A stretch of 64,000 nucleotides of DNA from positions 4,208,501 through 4,272,500 of the forward strand of contig NZ_CP133480.1 in the NCBI RefSeq assembly GCF_031195445.1, written 5' to 3'. How positions within the stretch are numbered: position 1 is the stretch's first letter; each line of letters begins with the position of its first letter. This document shows, one piece after another, positions 44,842 to 53,275 of the stretch. Both the position numbers and the translations under genes were made by a program. The DNA comes from Acuticoccus sp. MNP-M23. GTDB lineage: Bacteria; Pseudomonadota; Alphaproteobacteria; Rhizobiales; Amorphaceae. The notes below the pieces were generated by a model that was given only the letters and a program-made list of their open reading frames with translations, made no database searches and was not told the DNA's origin.

Positions 44842-45969
44842 ATGGAGGCGCCGGACCGCCACGAGATCCGCGAGATCCGCGCATTTGCGCTGACGCAGCG
44901 GTTGCCCCAGCCGTCGAAGACCTCGTGGGGCAGCTACGATGCGGTCTCGATCGTGATGGTGAAGATCACCACCGAAACCGGCCTTGTGGGCGTCGGCGAA
45001 GGCCTGGCCCGGTTTGCGCCCGCCGCCTTTGTCCATCTCATCAACGATGCTCTGGCACCGCGCCTCATGGGCCGTGACGCAAGCGCAATTGCCACACACT
45101 GGAACGCCATGCGCCGCGCCCTTTCGGGCCGCGCGGGCGGGGTGCTGGTGGAAGCGCTCTCGGCCATCGACATCGCGCTGTGGGACATACTGGGGAAGGC
45201 TGCGGGTCTGCCGCTCTACCGCCTCCTTGGCGGCACCGGGCGCACCGCTGTCCCGGTCTACGCCGCCTCCGTCGGCTGGGCCGACGATGCCGCGGCGGAC
45301 GCTGCGGTCGACCAATTCATGGCACGCGGTTTCACCCGCATGAAGGTGAAGCTCGGCGCGCCAGTGGACCGCGCCTGCCGCAGGATCGAGCGGATCCGCG
45401 CCCGCGCTGGTGACGCCATCACCCTCAGCGCCGATGCCAACTGGGCCTACAGCCTGGACGAGGCGGTCACCGTGGCCGCCGCCCTTCACGCCAACGGCTA
45501 TGAATGGTTCGAGGAGCCGCTCCGCCCCGAAGACGAAGGCGGTTACCGCGCGTTGAAGGCCCGAACCGATGTTCCCCTCGCGGCCGGCGAAAGCAATTTC
45601 ACGCTGGATGAGGCGCGTGGCCTCGTGGCGGACGGCACGCTGTCGGTGCTGCAACCCAACGTAACCCGCTCCGGCGGCATCACCGAAACGCGGCGGATGG
45701 CCGAATTCGCCGCCATGCACGACGTGGCCTACGCGCCGCACAACGGCATGAGCGGCATCGTGTGCGAGGTCGCGAGCCTGCACCTTGCCGCCGCGCTGCC
45801 CAATGCCGCCGTGATGGAATGCGCCCTTGCCCCCAATGCCTTCCGCGACGGCCTTGCGGACATTGCGCCCGGCTCCGCACGCGCGGCTGGCGGCACCCTC
45901 ACCTGCCCGGAAGGCCCCGGCCTCGGGCTCGAAATTGACTGGACCCGCTTGGCGGAGCTTGCCCGATGA
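44842..45969 (+). CDS. Mandelate racemase/muconate lactonizing-like enzyme, copy 1 (Asp-to-Asn dyad variant)
   Basis: 375 residues of the enolase superfamily, MR-type. Visible active-site elements: K168-x-K170 (MKVKLG), metal ligands D198 (DANW), E224 (FEEPL) and E250 (AAGESN), and H300 (YAPHNG). The position that normally carries the Asp partner of that His is Asn here (N273, LQPNVTRSGGI). The canonical family abstracts the alpha-proton of a carboxylate to racemise or dehydrate sugar acids; the Asn makes the His-dyad function doubtful or altered. GAGG precedes the ATG. It overlaps copy 2 by four bases (ATGA). It probably acts on a sugar acid taken up by the divergent importer. Confidence 0.88.
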   Translation: MEAPDRHEIREIRAFALTQRLPQPSKTSWGSYDAVSIVMVKITTETGLVGVGEGLARFAPAAFVHLINDALAPRLMGRDASAIATHWNAMRRALSGRAGGVLVEALSAIDIALWDILGKAAGLPLYRLLGGTGRTAVPVYAASVGWADDAAADAAVDQFMARGFTRMKVKLGAPVDRACRRIERIRARAGDAITLSADANWAYSLDEAVTVAAALHANGYEWFEEPLRPEDEGGYRALKARTDVPLAAGESNFTLDEARGLVADGTLSVLQPNVTRSGGITETRRMAEFAAMHDVAYAPHNGMSGIVCEVASLHLAAALPNAAVMECALAPNAFRDGLADIAPGSARAAGGTLTCPEGPGLGLEIDWTRLAELAR

Positions 45970-47117
45970 CAGACGACACGATGCCCCGCACCGCCGCCGG
46001 GCCGATCACCATCACCGATGTGATCGCTCACCCTCTGACGCAGACGCTGCCAAAACCCACCATCACCTCATGGGGCACCTACAGCGAGGTTTCGATGGTG
46101 CTGGTGGAAGTGCGCACCGATGCCGGCATCACCGGCGTCGGCGAAACGCTCGGCCGCTTTGCACCGCGCGCATACGCCGAAATTGTCGAGACGCTGCTGA
46201 AGCCGCGCCTCGTGGGCCGCGAAGCCACCGACATAGCGGCCCACTGGAACACGATGCGCCGCGCCCTCTCCGGGCGCGCGGGCGGCATGTTGATCGAGGC
46301 CATTGCCGGCGTCGACATTGCACTGTGGGACATTCTGGGAAAAGCGGCCGGGATGCCGATCGCCACGCTTCTCGGCGGCACGGGACGGCGGCAGATCGAC
46401 GTCTACGCCGCGGCGGTCAACTGGCTGGACGATGGCGCCGCCGACGCCGAACTCGACCGCTACCTTGAGCGGGGGTTCAACCGCATCAAGGTGAAGATGG
46501 CGCGGCCGGTGACGCAAGCGTGCCGGCGCATCGAGCGCATCCGCGCAAGGGCGGGCGACGACATTGGCCTTTGCGTGGACGCCAACTGGGGTTTCACGCT
46601 CGACGAGGCGCTGGTGGTGGCCGATGCACTCAGCGCCAATGGCTATTTCTGGTTCGAGGAGCCGCTGCGGCCCGAGGACGAAGCGGGCTACAGGGAGCTG
46701 CGCCGCCGCACCAACGTTCCGCTGGCTGCCGGCGAGAGCAATTATACCGTCGATCAAGCGCGCCATCTGGTGGAGACGCGCACCCTTTCGGTGCTGCAGC
46801 CCGATGTGGCGCGCGCCGGCGGCATCACCGAAACGCGACGGATGGCGCTTCTGGCCGATGCCTACGACGTGGGCTACGCGCCCCACATCGGCATGTCCGG
46901 CATCGTGTGCGAGACGGCGAGCGTCCACCTCTCCGCCGCCATGCCCAATTTCCGCGTCATGGAATGCGAGACCGACGCCAGCCCCTTCAAGGTCGCGCTG
47001 GCGGACCTTTCCCCAGGCTGCGTGCGCGCCGAAAACGGCACGCTCGACGTGCCCACCGGCCCCGGCCTCGGCCTTGAGATCGACTGGGACGCGGTGGGAC
47101 GCCTCACAGTCCGATGA
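45966..47117 (+). CDS. Mandelate racemase/muconate lactonizing-like enzyme, copy 2 (canonical dyad)
   Basis: 383 residues, clearly paralogous to copy 1 over its whole length: TSWGTYSEVSMVLVEV, RRALSGRAGGMLIEA and the shared C-terminus PTGPGLGLEIDW. Active-site residues are complete for the MR type: K175-x-K177 (IKVKM), D205, E231, E257, D280 (LQPDVARAGGI) and H307 (YAPHIG). It is likely a sugar-acid dehydratase or epimerase. The tandem pair may form a mixed oligomer or handle two stereoisomers. Its stop overlaps a possible ATG of the next gene, but that gene has a better start 27 bp on. Confidence 0.9.
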   Translation: MTDDTMPRTAAGPITITDVIAHPLTQTLPKPTITSWGTYSEVSMVLVEVRTDAGITGVGETLGRFAPRAYAEIVETLLKPRLVGREATDIAAHWNTMRRALSGRAGGMLIEAIAGVDIALWDILGKAAGMPIATLLGGTGRRQIDVYAAAVNWLDDGAADAELDRYLERGFNRIKVKMARPVTQACRRIERIRARAGDDIGLCVDANWGFTLDEALVVADALSANGYFWFEEPLRPEDEAGYRELRRRTNVPLAAGESNYTVDQARHLVETRTLSVLQPDVARAGGITETRRMALLADAYDVGYAPHIGMSGIVCETASVHLSAAMPNFRVMECETDASPFKVALADLSPGCVRAENGTLDVPTGPGLGLEIDWDAVGRLTVR

Positions 47118-47140
47118 CCATCCCCGCAAGGAGAACCACG

Positions 47141-48037
47141 ATGAGCGCCCAAACCCTCGACGCGGACGCGATCCGCCAGGCAATGGTCCTTGCCAATCCG
47201 GACCTCAGCCGGTTCGAGCCGCTGCGGCGCATCATCAGCCACGACGATTTTTCGCGCGGACACTGCGGCTGGTCGCAGCTGGTGGGCAATTATGAAGGCT
47301 CGCTGGATTCCATGTTGCCGGGCTACGCCCAGCATTCGGCCGCCATGCTGTCCACCCTCGCCCACTGGGACGCGGGCTCCCACGGCGGCATCGACAGCTC
47401 CTATGCCCTGAAGATTGCAACGCGGGCGCGGGCGGGGGCGCAGAATGTCGCGATCAAGCGGCTGACCACACGCAAGCGCGGGCCGATCCGCTTCGAGGCC
47501 TACGTCACCTTCAAGCCCGAGGCCACGGAGCTGAAACTCGGCGACGTGGACGTGCGCTCCTTCGGCCTCCTGTTCGACCTGCAGGGCGGCGATCGTGACA
47601 GGGACGCCGCGCGCATCATGCCGCACCTCAGATTCCTGAACGCTCTCGATGGCGAGACGCAGCAGAAATGGCAGTTCAAGGCCGAAACAACGCCGTTCAA
47701 GCCGCTTGGCGACGAGAACAAGACCGCAACGCACTACCATCTGTCGCCAGAAGGCTGGCAGGATATTCCGGGTGGTGACCAGCGGCTTTGCTATAACGAA
47801 ATCGCCACCAAGGTGAACTGGACCTACATCCGATTCGACTTCGATCTTGCCGCCATGAAGGCGCTCGCCTTCCAGTGCAACGACCGGGAATTGGACCTGT
47901 CGACGTTCAGCAACATCGAGATTCCGGCGATGAGCAACCTTTGGCAGATGCTCAATTTTTGCTTCTTCGTGGAGACGAATTCGGCCAAACGGGCGTTTCT
48001 CTACGTCGATTCGGTCTGCATTTCGGGAGATTTTTGA
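47141..48037 (+). CDS. Unrecognised conserved-type protein of the sugar-acid operon
   Basis: 298 residues from ATG 47141, which has AAGGAG seven bases upstream; an ATG at 47114 overlapping the preceding stop is less likely. I do not recognise a named family with confidence. No signal peptide or membrane helix is seen. The sequence alternates short beta-like strands (ALKIATRARAGAQNVAIKRL, GPIRFEAYVTFKP, VRSFGLLFDLQG, TYIRFDFDLAAMKALAFQC), suggesting a beta-sandwich or jelly-roll, possibly a carbohydrate-binding or lyase-like fold. A Trp-rich N-terminal stretch (GHCGWSQLVGNYEGSLDSM) could bind sugar. It is encoded between the enolase-superfamily pair and a small beta-rich protein. Confidence 0.8.
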   Translation: MSAQTLDADAIRQAMVLANPDLSRFEPLRRIISHDDFSRGHCGWSQLVGNYEGSLDSMLPGYAQHSAAMLSTLAHWDAGSHGGIDSSYALKIATRARAGAQNVAIKRLTTRKRGPIRFEAYVTFKPEATELKLGDVDVRSFGLLFDLQGGDRDRDAARIMPHLRFLNALDGETQQKWQFKAETTPFKPLGDENKTATHYHLSPEGWQDIPGGDQRLCYNEIATKVNWTYIRFDFDLAAMKALAFQCNDRELDLSTFSNIEIPAMSNLWQMLNFCFFVETNSAKRAFLYVDSVCISGDF

Positions 48038-48038
48038 G

Positions 48039-48374
48039 ATGCTGCCGGAGAACATCACCGCCGTCGTCGCCCGCAACGAGCGGTGGAGCGGCCATGCCGC
48101 CACCGAACCTTATGAGGCCGGCTGGGCCCGCGAGATCATCATCTTCGTCCGCGCTCTCAAAGCACCAACGGGGCAGCCTCCCGCTGCCCGCGTTCAGATT
48201 TCGCCCGACGGTATCCACTGGGCCGACGAAGGCAGCACGCTGGACCTGCCTTCCGCCGCGCAGCCCCTGGCATTTGTCCGCGTTGCGCACTTCGGCAATT
48301 TCGTCCGTCTGGCCGCCGATTTTGCGGACGGGGCCGATGCTGTCGTCCTCGTCACCATCCACGCCAAGGCGTGA
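48039..48374 (+). CDS. Small unrecognised beta-rich protein, last gene of the sugar-acid operon
   Basis: 111 residues, starting one base after the preceding stop (TGAGATG), so translation is coupled. The predicted content is mainly beta: SGHAATEPYEAGWAREIIIFV, AARVQISPDGIHWADEG, PLAFVRVAHFGNFVRLAADF, AVVLVTIHAKA. The pattern I-S-P-D-G-x-x-W is frequent in small beta-sandwich sugar-binding or galactose-oxidase-like modules, but no family can be assigned. It has no signal peptide. The association with the 298-residue protein suggests the two act together, perhaps as subunits. Confidence 0.75.
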   Translation: MLPENITAVVARNERWSGHAATEPYEAGWAREIIIFVRALKAPTGQPPAARVQISPDGIHWADEGSTLDLPSAAQPLAFVRVAHFGNFVRLAADFADGADAVVLVTIHAKA

Positions 48375-48729
48375 GGGCTGCGGCCATGCCCGGCCAGCCT
48401 CGGTGTGCACGGCCGCCGCGGTCTGGCTGGGCGCGGGTTGCGCAAGGGGTCCGGACCGTGTTGAGGTAAGTCCACCTCGTCGGATGAGCGTCCGTCGCGA
48501 GTCGGCCGGTTGTTTGACGACCGACCCATGGAGTGCGCAGCTCAGACGTGTTGCCCCCAAACGAATTTGCGGCCGGGTCTTGAACCCTCACACGCAAGCG
48601 AGTAAATGAGGGTGGCTAAGTTACCATGGTCGACTACTGTCTCCTTACTGGCTGCAGTCACGCGATTTTGCTCTGACGGCGCCGGGCTGCCACAACTGTG
48701 TGGGCAGCAATAACATTCAGGAGAATTTC
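48375..48729. other. Intergenic region before the cold-shock gene
   Basis: 355 bp with no supported gene. It contains a 7-bp-stem hairpin built from ACCCTCA and TGAGGGT (about 48583-48612), which may end the upstream operon, and a hairpin of GCTGCC with GGCAGC at 48686-48708 directly before the cold-shock ribosome site. The cspA-type leader probably starts here, as cold-shock messages have long structured leaders. Confidence 0.5.
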
Positions 48730-48939
48730 ATGGCCAATGGTACCGTGAAGTGGTTCAACCCCTCCAAGGGTTTTGGTTTCATCCAGCCGGAAAGCGGCTC
48801 GCGCGACATCTTCCTGCACATCTCTGCAGTTGAGCGCGCTGGCCTCAGCCAGCTCGACGAAGGCCAGAAGGTTACGTTCGACATCGAAAAGGGCCGCGAC
48901 GGTCGCGAGTCGGCAACGAACCTGACGCTCGTCAACTAA
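48730..48939 (+). CDS. Cold-shock protein (CspA family)
   Basis: 69 residues, the standard single cold-shock domain. RNP1 is present as KGFGFIQPE and RNP2 as DIFLHISAV, with the usual N-terminal GTVKWFNPSKG. These proteins bind single-stranded RNA and DNA and act as RNA chaperones. ATG 48730 has AGGAG seven bases upstream; a frame starting 30 bases earlier is not supported. It is a single gene followed by a strong terminator, with a leader hairpin that could affect translation. Confidence 0.96.
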   Translation: MANGTVKWFNPSKGFGFIQPESGSRDIFLHISAVERAGLSQLDEGQKVTFDIEKGRDGRESATNLTLVN

Positions 48940-48961
48940 GTCTGACGATCCGAGAATTTGA

Positions 48962-48996
48962 ATAGGGGCGGCGCTTGGCGCCGCCCCTATTTTTTT
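48962..48996 (+). terminator. Rho-independent terminator of the cold-shock gene
   Basis: A perfect 13-bp stem, ATAGGGGCGGCGC (48962-48974) with GCGCCGCCCCTAT (48978-48990), closes on a three-base loop and is followed by a run of T to 48996. It is the strongest intrinsic terminator seen in the window. Confidence 0.93.
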
Positions 48997-49180
48997 GTGC
49001 CCGGCCCACCCTGCAGCAGCCGCGCTCGCACCGCCCGCCCCCACGGCCCCGGTCGATTCGCCCGGCCTTCGCAACCGAAGGCGACGCGCCGCACCGCGGT
49101 TAAAATGCCCGAACATCGCCTTTTGCCGCCAACTGCGCGGCCAAGGGGAACGTGCAGGCGCATCCGGCGGTTGTACGCAT

Positions 49181-50029
49181 ATGAAACATCAAGATCTTTC
49201 CTGGACGATCCCTGTCATGCGCGCCGGTTATGCTGGTCGTGCGCTCGTCTATCTCGTGGTGGCGGGCTTTTCGCTCTGGGCGATCTGGCATGGGGGGACC
49301 GCCGAAGGCACCTCCTCCGCCCTCGGCCGGCTGGAACACAGCTGGTGGGGCATGATCCTCCTGGCGCTCATTGCCCTCGGCATGGCCTCCTACGCGCTGT
49401 GGCGCCTGATCGACACCATCTTCGACCTCGAAGATTACGGGACCGAGGCGAAAGGCCTGATCGCGCGAACCGGGATGCTGGTCACCGGCATGGTGCATCT
49501 CGCGATCGGCGCGCTCGCATTCTCGCTGCTCTTTTCCAACAGCAGCCAGGGAGATGGCTCAACCATCACCAAGACGCTTGATGCCGTGTTGGGAATGCCC
49601 GGCGGACGCATCCTGATCGGCGCGGTCGGCCTCATCATCATCGGCGCCGGCTTCTACTATCTCCACAAGGCATGGCAGGAAAAATACCGCGAACGACTGC
49701 GGGCCAATCACTTCACGCAGCACTGGAACCCCGTTCTGAAGGCCGGTGTGCTGGCACAGGGCGCCATCATCACAGTGATCGGCGTGCTCGTGCTTTATGC
49801 AGGCATCAAAGCCGATTCGTCCGAGGCGGGCGGCGTCGGTGCGGCGTTCAGCTGGATCTCCCAGCAGGCCTACGGGCAGATCCTGGTGACGCTCAGCTGC
49901 ATCGGCCTTCTCGGCTTCGCGGTGTTCTGCCTCGTAAACGCCGCCTATCGAATCATCCCGAAAATCGCGACGGGTGACGTAGAAACCCTGGCCGCGAGCC
50001 TGAAGGCGAAAGCCAAGGCCAACGTCTGA
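49181..50029 (+). CDS. DUF1206 membrane protein
   Basis: 282 residues with six membrane helices arranged as three two-helix repeats: RAGYAGRALVYLVVAGFSLWAIW, then ARTGMLVTGMVHLAIGALAFSLL, then LKAGVLAQGAIITVIGVLVLYAG. Each repeat pairs with a following helix, for example GMILLALIALGMASYALWRL, ILIGAVGLIIIGAGFYYLHKA and ILVTLSCIGLLGFAVFCLVNAAYR. This is the DUF1206 layout; its function is unknown, and it is usually annotated as a conserved inner-membrane protein. ATG 49181 is preferred; the in-frame extension to 48995 overlaps the terminator. It has no operon partners. Confidence 0.88.
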   Translation: MKHQDLSWTIPVMRAGYAGRALVYLVVAGFSLWAIWHGGTAEGTSSALGRLEHSWWGMILLALIALGMASYALWRLIDTIFDLEDYGTEAKGLIARTGMLVTGMVHLAIGALAFSLLFSNSSQGDGSTITKTLDAVLGMPGGRILIGAVGLIIIGAGFYYLHKAWQEKYRERLRANHFTQHWNPVLKAGVLAQGAIITVIGVLVLYAGIKADSSEAGGVGAAFSWISQQAYGQILVTLSCIGLLGFAVFCLVNAAYRIIPKIATGDVETLAASLKAKAKANV

Positions 50030-50144
50030 ACGGCTTTCGCCTGCAAGCGGAGGATGATGAAACAGCGATCGGTCGGGAAAACGGCCAACCGGTCGCTGGA
50101 GACCGGTCGCACAGGCCAAGCTCAAGCAGCTGACCTGGAAATTA

Positions 50145-50218
50145 TGGCTGGGGGACGTGGACTCGAACCACGACTAGCGGAGTCAGAGTCCGCTGTTCTA
50201 CCATTAAACTATCCCCCA
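50145..50218 (-). tRNA. tRNA-Gln (anticodon CTG)
   Basis: 74 bases including an encoded 3' CCA. The acceptor stem is TGGGGGA paired with TCCCCCA, discriminator G. The anticodon arm reads GCGGA-CTCTGAC-TCCGC, so the anticodon is CTG. The T arm contains GTTCGAGTC. The overall sequence is close to the E. coli tRNA-Gln pattern starting TGGGG. Confidence 0.96.
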
Positions 50219-50331
50219 AAAGGGTCGGCTGCGCGGTAACGCTGCCGGGGAGCGCCAGCGTCTGTGCGCTGTGTCCGAGCGGGGAAATGGCAGCTGGCCA
50301 CCGTCCCGTCAAGAGCCTTTCGCGCAAACGA

Positions 50332-50742
50332 TCAATCGGAAAGCGCCGCTGACGTCTTGTTCAGCGGTGCCGGCGCACTGCCCGGCCGGTCGCGATCGAG
50401 GCCGAGTGCCGCCAGTTCCGCCTCGTATTGCGCCCAGTTGGCACCATGCTCCGCTGCAAGAGTGTGGAGCGATGTCAGGGGATAGATCCCTGTGGAATGG
50501 CCATCGTCGAAGCTGATGCGCACCGCATAGCGGCCAATCGGGGCCACCGCGTCGATTCGCACCTTCGCCTTGCCGCCAATCACCGTCCGGCGGCCGCCAT
50601 GGCCGGTCCGCTCCGCAGACGGCGTGAACACGCGCAGATATTCCGCGTCCAGCGGCTCCACGGTGCCGTCCGGATAGTGCACGGCAAGGCAATTGCGGTC
50701 GGCATTGATCCGAAGCTCCGCCGGCCATGAAAAATCGCTCAT
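50332..50742 (-). CDS. DUF971 domain protein
   Basis: 136 residues. The core ([57 protein letters not shown]) is the DUF971 domain, found alone in bacteria, at the N-terminus of gamma-butyrobetaine hydroxylase, and fused to Mrp/HCF101 P-loop proteins. The C-terminus is short and Pro/Ala-rich. ATG 50742 with GGAGCG upstream. It is divergent from moaA, and an Mrp-type protein is encoded nearby at 53.3-54.5 kb, which fits an iron-sulfur link. A longer open frame through moaA on this strand is not a gene. Confidence 0.88.
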   Translation of the reverse strand: MSDFSWPAELRINADRNCLAVHYPDGTVEPLDAEYLRVFTPSAERTGHGGRRTVIGGKAKVRIDAVAPIGRYAVRISFDDGHSTGIYPLTSLHTLAAEHGANWAQYEAELAALGLDRDRPGSAPAPLNKTSAALSD

Positions 50743-50796
50743 CAATCGCTCCGAATTGCTGGATGGGGATTGGGAATTTTCCCGACAGGGTGCCAT

Positions 50797-51819
50797 ATGG
50801 GTGTCATGACATCTTCGAGCACCCGCCCCCTCGTCGACACGTTCGGCCGTACCGTATCCTACCTCAGGATCTCGGTGACGGACCGCTGCGACTTTCGCTG
50901 TGTCTACTGCATGTCGGAGCACATGTCCTTTCTTCCCAAAAAGGACCTGCTGACGCTCGAAGAGCTGGACCGGGTCGCTTCGGCTTTCGTCGAGCGTGGC
51001 ACCACCAAGCTGCGCATTACCGGCGGCGAGCCCCTTGTCCGGCGCAACGTGATGAGCCTTTTCCGCGCATTGTCCCGCCATCTGGCCAGTGGTGCGCTGA
51101 AGGAGCTGACCCTCACCACCAATGGCTCCCAGCTTGCTAGGTACGCGGCGGAGCTGGCGGATATCGGCGTGCGCCGCGTCAACGTCTCGCTGGATACGCT
51201 GGATGCCGACACCTTCAAGCGGATTACCCGCTGGGGCGACCTTGGCCGCGTCATGGAAGGGCTGAATGCGGCCAAGGCAGCGGGCCTCAAGGTCAAGATC
51301 AACATGGTGGCGCTGCAGAACGCCAATGCCCACGAGATCGAGCCGATGCTGCGCTTCTGCCACGGCGAGGGCCACGACCTGACCCTCATCGAGACCATGC
51401 CGCTGGGTGAGATCGAGGAGGACCGGACGGATCAGTACCTCCCCCTGTCCGCCGTTCGCGCGGGCCTTCAGGAACGCTACACGCTGACGGATCTGCCGGA
51501 CTCCACCGGCGGCCCGGCGCGCTATGTGCAGGTGGCGGAAACCGGCGGGCGGATCGGCTTCATCACCCCCCTCACCCACAATTTCTGTGAAAGCTGCAAC
51601 CGCGTGCGGCTCAACTGCACGGGCACGCTGTATCTCTGCCTCGGACAGGACCATGCGGTCGATCTGCGCGAACCGCTGCGGGCATCGGAATCCAACGAAG
51701 CTCTCCATGCTGCCATCGACCGGGGCATGGTCATCAAGCCGAAGGGCCACGATTTCGTGATCGAACGGCGCGGCGCCGGTCCCGCCGTCTCGCGTCACAT
51801 GTCATCCACCGGCGGGTGA
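50797..51819 (+). CDS. moaA: GTP 3',8-cyclase (molybdenum cofactor synthesis protein A)
   Basis: 340 residues. Radical-SAM cysteines C31-x3-C35-x2-C38 (RCDFRCVYC) bind the N-terminal [4Fe-4S] cluster. The C-terminal cluster ligands lie in [18 protein letters not shown], and the protein ends in the conserved Gly-Gly (STGG). MoaA converts GTP to the 3',8-cyclo intermediate, the first step of molybdopterin synthesis. ATG 50797 has AGGG seven bases upstream; ATG 50806 is also possible. It stands alone here: other moa genes are not in the window, and the next gene is a drug transporter 157 bp on. Confidence 0.96.
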   Translation: MGVMTSSSTRPLVDTFGRTVSYLRISVTDRCDFRCVYCMSEHMSFLPKKDLLTLEELDRVASAFVERGTTKLRITGGEPLVRRNVMSLFRALSRHLASGALKELTLTTNGSQLARYAAELADIGVRRVNVSLDTLDADTFKRITRWGDLGRVMEGLNAAKAAGLKVKINMVALQNANAHEIEPMLRFCHGEGHDLTLIETMPLGEIEEDRTDQYLPLSAVRAGLQERYTLTDLPDSTGGPARYVQVAETGGRIGFITPLTHNFCESCNRVRLNCTGTLYLCLGQDHAVDLREPLRASESNEALHAAIDRGMVIKPKGHDFVIERRGAGPAVSRHMSSTGG

Positions 51820-51976
51820 GCGGCAGCCGCCGGGTCGATGCCTGCATCGTTCCGGAAAGTTTGAAGGTCTGGCAGTTGCACCAGTGTTCCGTGCCAACGT
51901 AGCGTGTCGCCACGCCTGACCGGCGCCGTCCGGTCCGCGCCAGCCCTTAACCCGCCAAGACCCAGGAATCGAACCG

Positions 51977-53266
51977 ATGCGCTGCGAGCCGCTCCCCCCG
52001 GACCCTGCCGCGCCGGCGAGCGGGCACGCAACGCCGGCCACTTCTCCGGCAGCCGCCGGGCCCGCCATGCCGAGCCCGTCCGATGCGCCGGTGCTGCTCC
52101 TCATCCTGGTGTCGACGATCCAGCCCATGGCGCTCAACATGTATGTGCCGGCCATGGCCGCCATGCAGGGCGACCTTGCCACCACCGCCTCCCTCATTCA
52201 GGCAACGCTGTCGGCCTTCCTCGCAGCCACGGCATTCGCGCAGCTTGTTGTGGGACCGCTGAGCGACATCTACGGCCGCCGGCCCGTGCTGATCGGCGGG
52301 GCGCTGGTCTTCACACTCGGCACCATCGTGTGCATCGCCGCGCCCAACGTGGAGGTGCTCATTGCGGGGCGGATCATTCAGGGCGCCGGCGGCTGTGCTG
52401 GGCTCGCCCTCTCCCGCGCCATCATCCGCGACATTCACGGCACGCGCACCTCCGCCTCCATGATCGGCTATGTCACCATGGGGATGGCGATTGCACCGCT
52501 GATCACGCCCGCCATCGGCGGTTTCCTCTACCAGATCTCATCGTGGCGGGTGATCTTCGTGGTCATGGGGATTGCCGGCCTCATCAGCCTGTTTGCAACC
52601 GTCACGCGGCTGCGCGAGACCCATCCGCCCGGCCCGCACGGCAACGGCGTCTTCGCCAACTGGCGGCGCGAAGTGGCCGAGCTGCTGACGATCCGCGATT
52701 TCTGGCTGGTCTCCGCCACTCTTGCGGCGCTGTCGCTGGCCTTCTTCTCGTTCATTGCCGGCGGGGCATTCGTCGCCTCATCCGTATTCGGCCTCGATGC
52801 GCAGACCTACGGGCTCTATTTCATTTTTGTGGTCACCGGCTATGTGGTCGGCAACTTCTTCACCGGGCGCTATTCGGCACGCATCGGTGTGGTGCGGATG
52901 ATCCGCATCGGCAACGCCATCTCGCTCATTGGCATCGGCGTTGCGGTCAGCCTTGCCGTGGCCGGGGTCGCGAGCCCTCTGGCGCTGTTTGCCCCCATGC
53001 TGATTGTGGGCACCGGCAACGGCTTCGCGCTGCCCAACTGCATTGCAGGCTGCGTCAGCGTCAGGCCGGATCTTGCGGGCACCGCGGCCGGGGTCGCCGG
53101 CTTCTTTCAGATCGGCAGCGGCGCCATTGCCAGCGTCGGCATCGGTCTCGTGATCGAGTTCGAGGTGTTCCCCGCGTCGTCCTGGCCGGTGCTGGCCCCC
53201 ATGGCGTGCGGCGGCATCCTCGCCTTCATCCTGGCCTTCATGCTGAGCGCGCGCCGCTTCTCCTGA
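51977..53266 (+). CDS. Bcr/CflA family multidrug MFS transporter
   Basis: 429 residues with twelve membrane helices after a Pro/Ala-rich N-terminal tail. Motifs: STIQPMALNMYVPAMAAM in helix 1, the MFS loop GPLSDIYGRRPVLIGGALVF, and QGAGGCAGLALSRAIIRDIHG, typical of Bcr/CflA exporters (bicyclomycin, chloramphenicol class). The size is slightly above the family mean because of the tail; an ATG at 52067 would remove it. It is drug/H+ antiport by family, with no resistance substrate evident. It is convergent with mrp, with a 9-bp gap. Confidence 0.9.
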   Translation: MRCEPLPPDPAAPASGHATPATSPAAAGPAMPSPSDAPVLLLILVSTIQPMALNMYVPAMAAMQGDLATTASLIQATLSAFLAATAFAQLVVGPLSDIYGRRPVLIGGALVFTLGTIVCIAAPNVEVLIAGRIIQGAGGCAGLALSRAIIRDIHGTRTSASMIGYVTMGMAIAPLITPAIGGFLYQISSWRVIFVVMGIAGLISLFATVTRLRETHPPGPHGNGVFANWRREVAELLTIRDFWLVSATLAALSLAFFSFIAGGAFVASSVFGLDAQTYGLYFIFVVTGYVVGNFFTGRYSARIGVVRMIRIGNAISLIGIGVAVSLAVAGVASPLALFAPMLIVGTGNGFALPNCIAGCVSVRPDLAGTAAGVAGFFQIGSGAIASVGIGLVIEFEVFPASSWPVLAPMACGGILAFILAFMLSARRFS

Positions 53267-53275
53267 ACGCTGTCG

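Noticed and set aside
50743-51798. Open frame on the minus strand extending the DUF971 gene back through moaA
   Set aside because: DUF971 begins at ATG 50742 with a ribosome site and family N-terminus; the extension is antisense to moaA.
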